From contig NZ_JAHDTI010000001.1 in assembly GCF_018531495.1 (NCBI RefSeq), positions 1,550,001-1,614,000 of the forward strand: a stretch of DNA of 64,000 nt, read 5' to 3'. Origin of the DNA: Nonomuraea sediminis (lineage in GTDB: Bacteria > Actinomycetota > Actinomycetes > Streptosporangiales > Streptosporangiaceae). Numbering within the stretch: the first letter of the stretch is position 1; each line of letters begins with the position of its first letter. A program made the translations under genes and the position numbers. The notes under the pieces are model-generated. The model was not told the origin of the DNA. It worked only from the letters and a program-made list of their open reading frames with translations, and searched no databases. Of the stretch, positions 8,257 through 16,944 are shown in pieces.

Positions 8257-8667
8257 CTATCCCCCGATCTCGCACCGGTACGGCAGGCTGCCCCGCGGCA
8301 CGCATCCCGCGGCATGCACCAGCCACCGGTCGCCGAACCGATGCAGGAACACGGTGTCGGCGGCCAGCCGTACCTGGGCCTCATCACCGAAGACCCGCGC
8401 ATCGCGCGGCTGCCCGCCCGGAAGGCGCAGCTCGCGGATCGCATCCCCGCACGCGTGGCCGCCGGTCTCGAGCCCCTCCCGAGCCCGCTCGGACAGCAGG
8501 CCGCAGGCCTGCTCCGTCCGGCCGCCGGCGAGCGCGGCGTAGAAGCCGGTCGCCGCCGCCTGTGCGGAACCTGCCTCCTGCTGTGCGCACCCGGCGACGA
8601 GCACCAGCAGGAGCACGGTCCAGCTGATGCGGCGACCTGCCCGGACAACGGCTGACGATGGCCTCAC
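8257..8667 (-). CDS. Putative lipoprotein
   Basis: The N-terminus has positive residues, a hydrophobic stretch and a lipobox (VLLLVLVAGCAQ), so the mature protein should be lipid-anchored on the outer face of the membrane. The rest (TGFYAALAGGRTEQACGLLS...WLVHAAGCVPR) resembles small extracellular domains of the SnoaL/NTF2-like type, but I cannot name the family. GTG 8667 is chosen because AAGAGGGG lies about 5 bases upstream; GTG 8691 is possible. It is first in a four-gene operon with membrane proteins. Confidence 0.7.
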   Translation of the reverse strand: MRPSSAVVRAGRRISWTVLLLVLVAGCAQQEAGSAQAAATGFYAALAGGRTEQACGLLSERAREGLETGGHACGDAIRELRLPGGQPRDARVFGDEAQVRLAADTVFLHRFGDRWLVHAAGCVPRGSLPYRCEIGG

Positions 8668-8873
8668 CTCACCCCTCTTACCGACGTTCACCTGGCCAAA
8701 CGCCTGGCGGACGGGGTCCCCTTCCCGTACGGCGAGCCGCGCGGCGGTTGCCCGATCGCACTGCCGTATCTGCTCCGGCCGTTCCTGGCAACCTTTACCC
8801 GGTGCAAGGTGAGCGTTTGCCTGTGACGGGCAGGGTGAGCCGAGAGGAGTCCATCCGCGAAAGGAACGCCATT

Positions 8874-9194
8874 ATGCCGCGGGGATCGAGCTCGAAACGG
8901 GAACGGCAATACGAGCACATCAAGGACAGCGCCAAGAAGCGCGGGGAAAGCGACAAGCGGGCGAAGGAGATAGCCGCCCGTACGGTCAACAAGGAGCGCG
9001 CCCGGGCCGGCGAATCCAGGACGGCCAGCCGCACCTCCACACAGGACATCTCCTCCAGCCGCCGAGGCGGCCTGCGCTCGCACTCAGGTGCGGGGGGACG
9101 CACCCGCGACCAGCTCTACGCCGAAGCCAGAAGCCGCGGCATCAAGGGCCGTTCGAAGATGACGAAAGCCCAGCTGGAGAAGGCCCTGAGCTAG
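8874..9194 (+). CDS. Small basic protein with Rho-N-like C-terminus
   Basis: ATG 8874 (MPRGSSSKRERQYEHIKDSA) has AAAGGA upstream. The 106-residue protein is strongly basic and helical. The last 35 residues (TRDQLYAEARSRGIKGRSKM...TKAQLEKAL) match the short SAP/Rho-N-like fold often annotated as plasmid stabilisation protein in actinomycetes. It probably binds nucleic acid. It has no operon partner. Confidence 0.75.
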   Translation: MPRGSSSKRERQYEHIKDSAKKRGESDKRAKEIAARTVNKERARAGESRTASRTSTQDISSSRRGGLRSHSGAGGRTRDQLYAEARSRGIKGRSKMTKAQLEKALS

Positions 9195-9226
9195 GAGATT
9201 CAGCGGTACTTCTTCAAGGTCGGGCT

Positions 9227-9251
9227 GGCTGACGGGTCTTGCTGGTCAGCC
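9227..9251. terminator. GC-rich hairpin after the Rho-N-like gene
   Basis: GGCTGAC (9227-9233) pairs perfectly with GTCAGCC (9245-9251) across an 11-base loop, 33 bases after the stop of the upstream gene. There is no T-tract, as is usual in actinobacteria. It may end transcription of the upstream gene. Confidence 0.4.
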
Positions 9252-9332
9252 CGCCCCGCGAGCGACCCAGCTTGGCCGCCGTCAGCCGCAGCCGCAACCG
9301 CCTGCGCCCACCCCGTCCGCGCCTTCGCCGGG

Positions 9333-9475
9333 TTAGCCCTCTTGCGGGATTTGCCCCTTGATGCAGCCCCTTTTCCTGCTCGGCGCCCCCTCCAGCACCG
9401 CGACCAACTCGCCGTCCAAGACGATCCCAGCGGCGTGGCGATGGGTGCGGGCCGTGGCGGAGTCCACGCCGTGTT
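9333..9475 (-). pseudogene. Possible remnant of an ATP-dependent DNA ligase-like gene
   Basis: One minus-strand frame reads RTHRHAAGIVLDGELVAVLE, which resembles the VLDGELV motif of ATP-dependent DNA ligases of the LigC/LigD type. The flanks do not match such a protein and there is no start or length for a working gene. The surrounding 9195-9490 stretch otherwise shows no gene. The call rests on one short motif. Confidence 0.2.
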
Positions 9476-9490
9476 CGAGGTGGGCCTGGG

Positions 9491-12400
9491 CTAGCAGACC
9501 TTCCGGTACGGCACGCCGGGCAGATACTCCTGCCATTCCGCCGGGGTCAGCGACCGCCCGGCACGGGCACAGACGATCGCCGCAGTCTGCGCCGGATCGA
9601 CGGACACGTCACGCAGGACGCCCGCATTGTCAATGGTGTGGAACACCGCGCCACCGGACCCGAACGCGGCACCCAAGAGATCCTCGTCCGCGCCTGCCAT
9701 CGATGGTCCGAGCTTGCGCGGCGTAGCGAGGTCCCAGAGCTGTACCGCCCCTTCATCGACGGACGCGACCACGTCGCCCATGGGCGAGAAGAGGATCTCG
9801 TCGACCCCGTTGCGGTCGGTGGAGGACGGCCGGAATGTCGGGCCGTGCTTCTTGCCCGTGCGCAGATCCCAGAACGCGAGCTTGCCCGAGTAGTCGCCGG
9901 TGGCGATGATCGCTCCATCCGGGCTGAAGGCGATCGCATTGAGTTGGTTGGTGAGACCTCCAGGGCCGAAGGCGGGCCCGGCAGGCTGTCCGGTGGAGAG
10001 ATCAATCAGGCGGTTGGCAGATCGGGTCACCGGAGCGATCATCGTGCTGTGCGGGCGAAGCACGATGTCCAGCAGGTCACCGGTCTCGACGGGTCGTATC
10101 CACCTGTGATGCGGCACGTCCCAGACGTACACGCGGCTTGGACCCGTCTCGGGGTCGTCGATGGTGTCCGCGGCGCCGACCGCGACAAGAGTCCCGTTCT
10201 CGTTCACCGCCAGGGTGGATGCCATCCAGTTGCCCGGCAGCCGGACCTTGGTCACCCGCGATGACTGCGAGACGTCCCACATCGTCAGGTGCTGCCCCAT
10301 GCTGCTGATCGACGCGAGCAGGCGTCCGTCACCGCTGAACGCGGTGAGCAGGTCGCCGTCGCCGAGTCCTGTCTTCAGTGGGGATCCCAGTGGGCGGCGC
10401 TTCGCGGCGTCCCAGAGCACTAGCTGTCTGGATTCCTGCTTCTGGTGGGTGACCAGGAATCGCCCGTCAGGGCTGAACAAGGCGGTCTCCGGGGCGTGGC
10501 CGGGCAGCCGTACGGGGTCGAGCAGGTCGGAGATGTCCAGGCTCACCACGGTCTCGTCGACGAGGTAGCGCAGGGTCCGGTCGTCGAAGCCGACGTTCTG
10601 CAACTCCCCCCGGTAGGAGAGCAAGGTGTCCCCGTCCGAGACCCGGATGAGCTTGAAGCTGTTGTCGCCACCGGCCACGAGATACTGCCCGTCCGGGCTG
10701 AACCACATCCGGCCGCCGTTGGAGTCCCACCCGGCGGACGGCTGGTTGGTGGGGACGTCGCGCCCGGTGCGTACATCGAGGAGGGAGATGGCCGAATCGG
10801 TGGCGCAAGCGACGGTGTGACCGTCAGGGCTGATGGCCGCAGCCCGGATGAATTTGGCGCAGGTGCGGTATCCGTGCCAGGTCGCCACCCTCCTCCCGCT
10901 CGGCAGCCTCAGCAGGGTGAATCGGCCTTCGAGGCCCGCGTTCACGACCAGGTCGTTGGCGAGGGTGACAGAGGGTTCCAGCATGCCGTCCTTGGCGCCG
11001 ATGTCCGCGCCGGTCTGCGTGTCCCACAGGCCTCCGGCCTGGGACCCCAGCACGTTGATGTACCGGTCGCCGGCCAGGAACTGGACCCCGTTGAAGTATT
11101 CCGGCGCCTCGATCCTCTTTCTGGCTCCGGTCTGCCTGCCGGTGCTCGTGTCCCAGACGCGGATCTCGTGGCCCGCGGCCACGGCCAGCAGTCGGCCGCT
11201 AGGGCTGAGACTGGCCCCCAGGAACTGCTCCCCGCCGATCTTCAGGTCGTCCCAGCCGCCGACCTTCCTGCCGGTCCGCAGGTCGTAGATCCGCACCCCC
11301 TGAGGGGACACGCTGACGAACCTGCGCCCGTCCCGGGTGATCTGCCGTACGGTCTCTGCGCCCGAGTCCGGGTCGGAGAACGACGCGCGCTCACGCTGCG
11401 CCCACGCATTCTGCAGCGTCGACCTCGTCGCGGCGACGGGAGACAGCCGCCAGGCGGCGACGCTGAGCAGCATCGCGCGCACCGGATCCGCCGTGCGTAT
11501 GGTGTCGGCCAGGGTCGCCACCTTGCCCGCGACTGCCTGGTCCCGCTGCGTGGCCACGACCGCGCTCTGCTCCGACACGATGAGGCTCTGCCGTACGGCG
11601 ACGCCACCACCGATCAGGGCCAGCACGAGCAGGGCGGACAGGGCGACGGTGAGGAGGCGGCGGCGACGGACCCGGTGGCGGGTGGCGGCGTTGCAGGCGT
11701 CAAGGAAGTCGCGTTCGAGCTTGCTGAGCGTGAGGTGGCGGCGTCCGGTGGCGGCCCAGCGCAGGGCCGTCTCCAGGCGGCTGCCCTGGAAGACGTCGCT
11801 TTCCCGGCGTCCGTGGGTGTTCCAGTGGCGCGCGGTGGTGCGGATCAGGTCGTGCGTGGGCAGGCCCTCGCGCTCGTCGCCCACCCAGGACCGCAGCCGG
11901 GGCCAGGCCTGGAGCAGGGCCGGCCGGGCCAGCATGACGTCGTCGCCGCGAACGGTGATCACATACGAGAAGACCTCGAGGAATCGTTCGAGCGCGGCCT
12001 GCTCCTGCGGCGTCCGCGCCTCGAACAACTCCTCACGCGACGCGGTGCGTACGGTCACCTGGCCGGTCTCGGTGACGGCCACCATGCGCAGGAACAGGTC
12101 GGGCACCAGGTCGCGTTCGGCGGGGGTGAGAAATCCGTAGGCGTCTTCCGCGAGCGTGCCGAGGGCGGGATCTGCTGGGGCTCCCCGGCTGAGCAGCCCT
12201 GCCTCGGCGCTGCCGACCGTGAGCAGGTCGGACTGGCTGCCCTGGAACCCGCTGATCAGGCCGACCAGCAGCTCGTGCGCGGTGGGCCGGGCGAGGGGAT
12301 CCTTGGCCAGAGCCGCCGAGACCAGGGGCCGCAGCGAACGCGGCAGCGTGGCGAGATCGGGCTCGGCGGACAGGACACGATGCATCACCGCGCCCAGGCT

Positions 12401-13051
12401 CTCGGCCCGGAACGGGTCGTCACCGTTGGCCGCGTAGAGCACGATGGCGCCCCAGGAGAACACGTCGGCCGGGGCACCGGCGCGCTGGCCGGTGAACACC
12501 TCCGGGGCCATGTACGTCGGGGTCCCCGTCACCAGGCCCGTGACGGTCAGCGACATCTCCAGGGTCCGCGCCACCCCGAAGTCGATGACGCGGGGACCGT
12601 CGGGACCCAGCAGCACGTTGTCGGGTTTCAGGTCGCGGTGGATGACGCCCGCGTCATGAATGGCCGTCAGCGCCGTGGCCACCCCGGTGGCCAGGCGGTG
12701 CAGCTCGTCGCCGCTGAAGCGGCGCCCGTCGGTGACGGCCTGGCGCAGGCTCGGCCCTTCCACGTACTCGCTGACGATGTACGGCTTGGGCGCGTCCAGG
12801 TCGACCGCCAGCACCCGGGCGGTGCAGAACGAGGCCACCCGCCGGGCGGCGGTGGCCTCCTTGCCGAAGCGTGACCGCAGGTCCGGATCTCCGGCCGCGT
12901 CCCCGTGCAGCACCTTGATCGCCACCCGGGTGCCCTGCGAGTCGTACGCTTCGTAGACCACACCCTGCCCCCCGGCGCCCAGCCGTCCGGCCAGCCAGAG
13001 GTCCCCCAGCCGATGAGGGTCCCCAGGGAGCAAGGCCGAAGCCGAAGCCAT
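9491..13051 (-). CDS. Transmembrane Ser/Thr protein kinase with WD40 repeat domain
   Basis: This 1186-residue protein starts MASASALLPGDPHRLGDLWL. The kinase domain covers residues about 12-270, with glycine loop GAGGQGVVY, Lys46 in VAIKVL, catalytic HRDLKPDN (Asp140), DFG (Asp157) and GTPTYMAPE. Residues about 300-470 resemble the helical region that follows the NTPase in nSTAND proteins, but no P-loop is present. One membrane helix (LLTVALSALLVLALIGGGVAV) follows near 480-500. Then come about 600 residues of WD40-type repeats (WDTSTGRQTG, FSPDGAIIATGDYSGKLAFW). The beta-propeller should lie outside and the kinase inside. It is monocistronic; ligand and target are unknown. Confidence 0.93.
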   Translation of the reverse strand: MASASALLPGDPHRLGDLWLAGRLGAGGQGVVYEAYDSQGTRVAIKVLHGDAAGDPDLRSRFGKEATAARRVASFCTARVLAVDLDAPKPYIVSEYVEGPSLRQAVTDGRRFSGDELHRLATGVATALTAIHDAGVIHRDLKPDNVLLGPDGPRVIDFGVARTLEMSLTVTGLVTGTPTYMAPEVFTGQRAGAPADVFSWGAIVLYAANGDDPFRAESLGAVMHRVLSAEPDLATLPRSLRPLVSAALAKDPLARPTAHELLVGLISGFQGSQSDLLTVGSAEAGLLSRGAPADPALGTLAEDAYGFLTPAERDLVPDLFLRMVAVTETGQVTVRTASREELFEARTPQEQAALERFLEVFSYVITVRGDDVMLARPALLQAWPRLRSWVGDEREGLPTHDLIRTTARHWNTHGRRESDVFQGSRLETALRWAATGRRHLTLSKLERDFLDACNAATRHRVRRRRLLTVALSALLVLALIGGGVAVRQSLIVSEQSAVVATQRDQAVAGKVATLADTIRTADPVRAMLLSVAAWRLSPVAATRSTLQNAWAQRERASFSDPDSGAETVRQITRDGRRFVSVSPQGVRIYDLRTGRKVGGWDDLKIGGEQFLGASLSPSGRLLAVAAGHEIRVWDTSTGRQTGARKRIEAPEYFNGVQFLAGDRYINVLGSQAGGLWDTQTGADIGAKDGMLEPSVTLANDLVVNAGLEGRFTLLRLPSGRRVATWHGYRTCAKFIRAAAISPDGHTVACATDSAISLLDVRTGRDVPTNQPSAGWDSNGGRMWFSPDGQYLVAGGDNSFKLIRVSDGDTLLSYRGELQNVGFDDRTLRYLVDETVVSLDISDLLDPVRLPGHAPETALFSPDGRFLVTHQKQESRQLVLWDAAKRRPLGSPLKTGLGDGDLLTAFSGDGRLLASISSMGQHLTMWDVSQSSRVTKVRLPGNWMASTLAVNENGTLVAVGAADTIDDPETGPSRVYVWDVPHHRWIRPVETGDLLDIVLRPHSTMIAPVTRSANRLIDLSTGQPAGPAFGPGGLTNQLNAIAFSPDGAIIATGDYSGKLAFWDLRTGKKHGPTFRPSSTDRNGVDEILFSPMGDVVASVDEGAVQLWDLATPRKLGPSMAGADEDLLGAAFGSGGAVFHTIDNAGVLRDVSVDPAQTAAIVCARAGRSLTPAEWQEYLPGVPYRKVC

Positions 13052-13100
13052 CTCATCACCCCGTCATCTCGGATGGTCCACGCGCTTAGACGCGGCCTGG

Positions 13101-13271
13101 ATGGCGGAAGTTCTCTGCCGCCTGTTGGGCTCGCCGTACCAGCCGGTGTACGAAGAGGTGGCGGCGGAGATGGCCGGAGCCGACGTGTTCGAGGAGAAGG
13201 GCCGCTCCTATGGCCTGTATGCACTGGCGGACTCCCGGGCAGGTGCGGCCGGTGATCGAGAAGCGGGCTAG
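13101..13271 (+). pseudogene. Short ORF, possible gene fragment
   Basis: An in-frame stretch from ATG 13101 to TAG 13271 encodes MAEVLCRLLGSPYQPVYEEV, then GADVFEEKGRSYGLYALADS. Codon use looks coding (high third-base GC), but there is no ribosome site, and the product is only 56 residues between two minus-strand genes. It may be the remains of a longer gene. Family not recognised. Confidence 0.25.
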
Positions 13272-14077
13272 CTTTGCCGGGCGAGGTGCTGGAGTTGCCG
13301 TTCGTGCACGCCGGGTACCCAATCGTAGGTGGCCGATGGGCCGACCCGCGGGTCGGTGGGAACCTGGGCGTCACGCAGGGCGTGCACGTACGCGCGATCC
13401 TGGTCGATCCGTGCGTGTACCTGATCAGCTCCGCCGATGGACCCGTGGCCGGGGACGAGGACATCGACGTCGTCCGCCGCGCCCTCCAGCAGTCGCAGCG
13501 CGGCGAGGTAGTCCTCGATCGGGTCCGCGGTGGCGTTCAAGTCGAGCATCGGAATCAGGACATCAGAGAGCATGTCGCCGGCGACGAGGACGCCGCGTTC
13601 CTCGATCAACAGTGCCGCATGGCCTGTGGCATGCGCCTGATGCTCGATGATCCGGACTTGAGGGCCGTCCCACGGAATCCGCGCGGTGTCGGCGGGCAAG
13701 CCGGTAACGAGGCCGAGCAGGTCCAGTGATACCTGCTCGGCGATGTCCGGCGGTATCAGTTGGGCGGCGATGCGGGCCTTGGCACCCGGGTCCGACAGCC
13801 GATCCCGGACAGTGGCCGCGCAGCGGGCCGTGCCGTAGCGAGGCGCCGCGCCGAGCTCGGCGTGCCAGAGCAGGTGATCCCAATGTGGATGCGTCGAGAA
13901 ACCCGCCACAACAGGCTGGCTCAACTCGCGAAGGTCGTCCGCGAGGCAGGCCATTTCGTGGCCCTGCACCCCGGGGTCGATGAGCAGCACGCCGGCGCGG
14001 CCTTGCACGACAACGGCGTTGCTCTGGCAGAACTCGCTCTCGTGGATCAGCACGCCCTCCGCGACCTGCCTCAGCAT
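13268..14077 (-). CDS. MBL-fold metallohydrolase
   Basis: The 269-residue protein starts at ATG 14077 (MLRQVAEGVLIHESEFCQSN), with AAGGGG upstream. It carries the metal-binding motif THPHWDH, later HATGHAALL, AGDML and VPGHGSIGG, in the order of metallo-beta-lactamase fold hydrolases. It probably binds two zinc ions and hydrolyses a small ester, lactone or thioester. It is divergent from an HxlR regulator 75 bases away, which probably controls it. Confidence 0.88.
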   Translation of the reverse strand: MLRQVAEGVLIHESEFCQSNAVVVQGRAGVLLIDPGVQGHEMACLADDLRELSQPVVAGFSTHPHWDHLLWHAELGAAPRYGTARCAATVRDRLSDPGAKARIAAQLIPPDIAEQVSLDLLGLVTGLPADTARIPWDGPQVRIIEHQAHATGHAALLIEERGVLVAGDMLSDVLIPMLDLNATADPIEDYLAALRLLEGAADDVDVLVPGHGSIGGADQVHARIDQDRAYVHALRDAQVPTDPRVGPSATYDWVPGVHERQLQHLARQS

Positions 14078-14099
14078 GGCGGCCCCTTCCGCTTGTGAT

Positions 14100-14147
14100 T
14101 TGCAACCACTTGTCGAGACGGTAGTACCGAGCGGTGGTAGATTGCAA
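14100..14147. promoter_or_regulatory. Inverted repeat between MBL hydrolase and HxlR genes
   Basis: TTGCAACCAC (14100-14109) and GGTGGTAGATTGCAA (14133-14147) form an interrupted inverted repeat: TTGCAA and CCAC arms are both mirrored, with four extra bases in one arm. It fills the space between the two divergent starts and is the likely HxlR operator. Confidence 0.45.
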
Positions 14148-14152
14148 GCAGT

Positions 14153-14650
14153 ATGGGCGAAGCACATGAGCCGCGGTCGGAGTGCCCGATCAACGCCGCC
14201 ATCGAGGCGTTCGGCGATCGCTGGACGCTGATCGTCCTCCGCGACATCGTCTTCGGAGACCGCCGCTATTTCCGAGAGCTGCAGGCCGGCTCGATCGAGG
14301 GGATCGCCTCGAATATCCTCGCCGACCGGCTCAAGCGACTCGTCAAGTCGGGACTGCTCACCCGCGAGGACACGCGACCCGGCCAGCGGGCACGCTATAG
14401 CCTGACCGAACCCGCGATCCAACTCGTACCCGTGTTCGCGCAGCTGGGCAGCTGGGGCCTTCGCCACCGACCCACGAGCAGCGCGCTGAACGCTCGCGCC
14501 GTGCTGCTCGAACAAGGCGGACCCGCGCTCTGGCAGGAGTTCATGGACGAGCTTCGCCGCGAGCACCTTGGCTCCGAACTCCCAGCGCGATCACCGAGCG
14601 TTCGCGAGCGCCTGAACGCGGCCTACCTCGCCGCCACCAACTCCTCGTAG
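14153..14650 (+). CDS. HxlR-family transcriptional regulator
   Basis: 165 residues starting MGEAHEPRSECPINAAIEAF. The FGDRWTLIVLRDIVFGDRRY stretch followed by ILADRLKRLVKSGLL is the winged helix of HxlR-type regulators, with the conserved Cys (SECPI) near the N-terminus that senses redox or reactive compounds in some members. It has a C-terminal extension beyond the usual 110 residues. The likely target is the divergent MBL hydrolase. Confidence 0.88.
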   Translation: MGEAHEPRSECPINAAIEAFGDRWTLIVLRDIVFGDRRYFRELQAGSIEGIASNILADRLKRLVKSGLLTREDTRPGQRARYSLTEPAIQLVPVFAQLGSWGLRHRPTSSALNARAVLLEQGGPALWQEFMDELRREHLGSELPARSPSVRERLNAAYLAATNSS

Positions 14651-14675
14651 CTGCCACGTGCCGGCACAGCTCCTG

Positions 14676-14993
14676 CTATCGCTGGTCGTCGCCGAGCAGG
14701 GTGCCCAAGGGGCCGAGGTCGAGGTTCAGGTCGGCCGGGGTGAGGTCGAAGCGTTCGCAGAGTTCGGTCATGGCCTCTTCGAGCCGCATCAGCGTCAGGC
14801 CCAGGACCTCGATCTGCTCGTCCGACAGGTCTCCCTGCTCCATGCGCCGCACGCACTGGCGCTCCACCAGCTGCCGGACGAGTTCGACGAGCGTCAGCAC
14901 GAGGCGGGAAAGGTCACGCTCCACCGCCTCCCTGTCGGTCTCGATGCGCAGCCGGTTGGGCCGTGCCTGCCGTACCTGGTGGGCGCTCTGCAC
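14676..14993 (-). CDS. gvpK: Gas vesicle protein GvpK
   Basis: 105 residues from GTG 14993. IETDREAVERDLSRLVLTLV, VELVRQLVERQCVRRMEQGD and QIEVLGLTLMRLEEAM are conserved GvpK stretches. GvpK is an accessory protein needed for gas vesicle formation. It is the last gene of the cluster, 10 bases after gvpS, and its stop faces the convergent HxlR gene. Confidence 0.92.
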   Translation of the reverse strand: MQSAHQVRQARPNRLRIETDREAVERDLSRLVLTLVELVRQLVERQCVRRMEQGDLSDEQIEVLGLTLMRLEEAMTELCERFDLTPADLNLDLGPLGTLLGDDQR

Positions 14994-15003
14994 GGTCGGC
15001 TCG

Positions 15004-15237
15004 TCAGCGGGCCTGGTCGTAGCCGCCTCCTGGGGTGTCGGACTCGCGGATGGACATGATCAAGGCGCGGACGGAGATGCGGACGAGGTCGATGTCGGCG
15101 ATGGACAGGACGATGTCCCCGCTCACGACGACGCCACCGGCGAGCAGCCGGTCCAGCAGGTCGACGAGTGCCACCCGCTCGGCCGGAAGCCGTCCTTCTG
15201 AGGCCAGGGCGGCGCCTCGTGGTTCCTGAACTGTCAC
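15004..15237 (-). CDS. gvpS: Gas vesicle protein GvpS (GvpA-family minor protein)
   Basis: 77 residues from GTG 15237, which overlaps the stop of gvpL as GTGA. VALVDLLDRLLAGGVVVSGD and VLSIADIDLVRISVRALI form the GvpA-like core with one divergent helix-strand pair. By position between L and K it corresponds to gvpS of the Streptomyces cluster order. It is probably a minor shell or nucleation protein. Confidence 0.85.
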   Translation of the reverse strand: MTVQEPRGAALASEGRLPAERVALVDLLDRLLAGGVVVSGDIVLSIADIDLVRISVRALIMSIRESDTPGGGYDQAR

Positions 15238-16007
15238 TGCGGGCCTCCCTCCTCGAGAGTGGCGAACGAGTAGGGCGCCCAGGGGCCAGTGAGCTCCAGT
15301 TCGATGCCCTCGCCGCGCAGCCCCTCGACGGCGCGTGCGAACTCCTCGCGCCGGGCGTCGTCGACGAGGTAGGCGCCGTTGAGCACCATCCACTCGTCTC
15401 GGCCTGACAGCTCCGGGTCCTGCGCCCGGTGGCGCCGGCTCGCCACGGCGGTGGACGCGAGCGTGTCGTGGATGGCCGCGGCCCTTCCGATGGCCTCGCG
15501 CCACGCTTCCTCGCGGGTGTGCAGGCTCGCCTGACGCCGTTTGAGGTAGGCGGTTCCCGGGCTGGTCGTCTTCTCGCGACTCTGCTCGGAGGAGGGCGGC
15601 GCGGTGGTCTTGGCGTACGCCTTCACTCCCCATTCCCGCCGGCCGGCCACACGGGAGAGCATGTCGGCGAAGTCGTCGTGGCGCTGATCCAGGAGTTGCC
15701 GGATCTGCTCTTCCCCGCTGTACACGGTGACGAGGCGCACGGGGGCCGCGGTAGTGGTCTCCGCCACCGCCTCCACCACGTGGTGGTGCGCCCTGGCGGT
15801 CTCGCCGAGCCAGTCCAGATCCTCCATGGACCGCCGCAGCGGCTCCTCTCCGAACTGGTCCAGCGGGACGGTGCTGACGTAGGCGACGAGACCCGCGTGC
15901 GTGATCGTCCGCACGGGCTCGCCCGCCACGCCCCGCAGATCTCCGGGGCAGGCAAGGCCCGGGTCGCGCGCGACCGCGTACAGGTACGTGCCCGTGTCAG
16001 TCGTCAT
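15234..16007 (-). CDS. gvpL: Gas vesicle protein GvpL/GvpF family
   Basis: 257 residues, starting MTTDTGTYLYAVARDPGLAC. TYLYAV at the start, VVEAVAETTTAAPVRLVTVY in the middle and ELTGPWAPYSFA at the end are GvpL/F family hallmarks. It overlaps gvpJ by 11 bases and gvpS by 4. GvpF/L proteins bind GvpA and help assembly. Named gvpL by position. Confidence 0.9.
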   Translation of the reverse strand: MTTDTGTYLYAVARDPGLACPGDLRGVAGEPVRTITHAGLVAYVSTVPLDQFGEEPLRRSMEDLDWLGETARAHHHVVEAVAETTTAAPVRLVTVYSGEEQIRQLLDQRHDDFADMLSRVAGRREWGVKAYAKTTAPPSSEQSREKTTSPGTAYLKRRQASLHTREEAWREAIGRAAAIHDTLASTAVASRRHRAQDPELSGRDEWMVLNGAYLVDDARREEFARAVEGLRGEGIELELTGPWAPYSFATLEEGGPQ

Positions 16008-16350
16008 GCTCGACCTCCGCCTCGATGGAACGGCGTCGCGGACGGTCCTCCTCCAGCTCGGCGAGCCTGTCGCGGAGCCGGCGATTCTCCTCGATGAGGC
16101 CGCGGTCGTTGCCGGTGAGCCACGGGTCGTGCTCCCACCAGTCGATCCCCAGTTCCCTGGCCGTGTCGACCGAGGCGATGATCAACCGCAGCTTGATCGT
16201 GAGCAGCTCGATGTCCAGGAGGTTCACGCGGATGTCGCCCGCGATGATGATGCCTCTGTCCAGGACTCGTTCCAGGATGTCGCCGAGATTGGCCGGCTCC
16301 CGCCCTGAGGCCTGGCGTGCAAGGCTCGTTGATTGCATTGGCTCCGTCAT
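15997..16350 (-). CDS. gvpJ: Gas vesicle protein GvpJ (GvpA-family minor protein)
   Basis: About 117 residues. ILERVLDRGIIIAGDIRVNL and LDIELLTIKLRLIIASVDTA are the GvpA-type core, followed by a charged helical tail ([20 protein letters not shown]). The start is ATG 16350 (MTEPMQS), with stop-start TGATG overlap with gvpO; GTG 16353 would also fit. GvpJ is a minor shell protein proposed to shape the vesicle tips. Confidence 0.9.
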   Translation of the reverse strand: MTEPMQSTSLARQASGREPANLGDILERVLDRGIIIAGDIRVNLLDIELLTIKLRLIIASVDTARELGIDWWEHDPWLTGNDRGLIEENRRLRDRLAELEEDRPRRRSIEAEVEHDD

Positions 16351-16688
16351 CACGGCGCCTCTCCGGTGTCGCCGCCGCTACCGCGCCGGTAGCGCCGCAG
16401 CCTGCGGTAGGAGAGCAGGTTTCCCTCCTCGTCCAGTTCGGCTTCGTAAAGTGCGAGGATGTCGCTGGAGGAGGGGATGCGGCGGTCCTCGACCACCTCT
16501 ACATCCACCACCCAGCCGTCCTCGTCCGGCTCCACCAGCGTGACGCCCTCCGGCTCTCTGGAGGTCAGGTCGGCGATGTGACGCAACCCCACTGCCCCCG
16601 CCGTCGCGGCTGACAGGCTCGCTTGGCTTTCCACGACGTCGTCGACGTCGTCTTCCCATTCCTCGCGCGCTTTTCGCTTGGCAGGCAC
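16350..16688 (-). CDS. gvpO: Gas vesicle protein GvpO
   Basis: 112 residues. The acidic start (EEWEDDVDDVVESQ) is followed by the conserved block GWVVDVEVVEDRRIPSSSD, then ILALYEAELDEEGNLLSYRR, typical of GvpO. It is an accessory or regulatory gas vesicle protein. It lies between gvpG (4 bases) and gvpJ, whereas in Streptomyces gvpO usually comes first. Confidence 0.9.
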   Translation of the reverse strand: MPAKRKAREEWEDDVDDVVESQASLSAATAGAVGLRHIADLTSREPEGVTLVEPDEDGWVVDVEVVEDRRIPSSSDILALYEAELDEEGNLLSYRRLRRYRRGSGGDTGEAP

Positions 16689-16692
16689 GAGA

Positions 16693-16941
16693 TCACCTCC
16701 TGCCTTCCTTTCTGACCGGCTTGCCGGTCATGCCCTCCAGGAGCTGTTCCGTCCGCTCCTTCTCCTGTTCCTCGGAGATCCGGCCCTCGGCCCTGGCGGC
16801 CTCGGTCTCCTCCAGCTTGCGCCGCACCACCGCCGGGTCTCGCAGCTCCCGCTCGGCCTCTTGCTGGAACAACTCCCCGAGCCGGATCACGCCGCGGATG
16901 GGCGCGAGCGGCCAGCCGAAGAGGATTCCGATCAGACCCAT
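16693..16941 (-). CDS. gvpG: Gas vesicle protein GvpG
   Basis: 82 residues: MGLIGILFGWPLAPIRGVIR is the conserved GvpG start, followed by a long charged helix (LEETEAARAEGRISEEQEKE). It starts 3 bases after the gvpF stop. GvpG is an assembly accessory protein, often translated with GvpF. Confidence 0.92.
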   Translation of the reverse strand: MGLIGILFGWPLAPIRGVIRLGELFQQEAERELRDPAVVRRKLEETEAARAEGRISEEQEKERTEQLLEGMTGKPVRKEGRR

Positions 16942-16944
16942 CTG

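Noticed and set aside
10445..12874. 809-codon plus-strand open frame
   Set aside because: It is antisense to the kinase/WD40 gene, and its translation is a mirror of high-GC codons without any domain.
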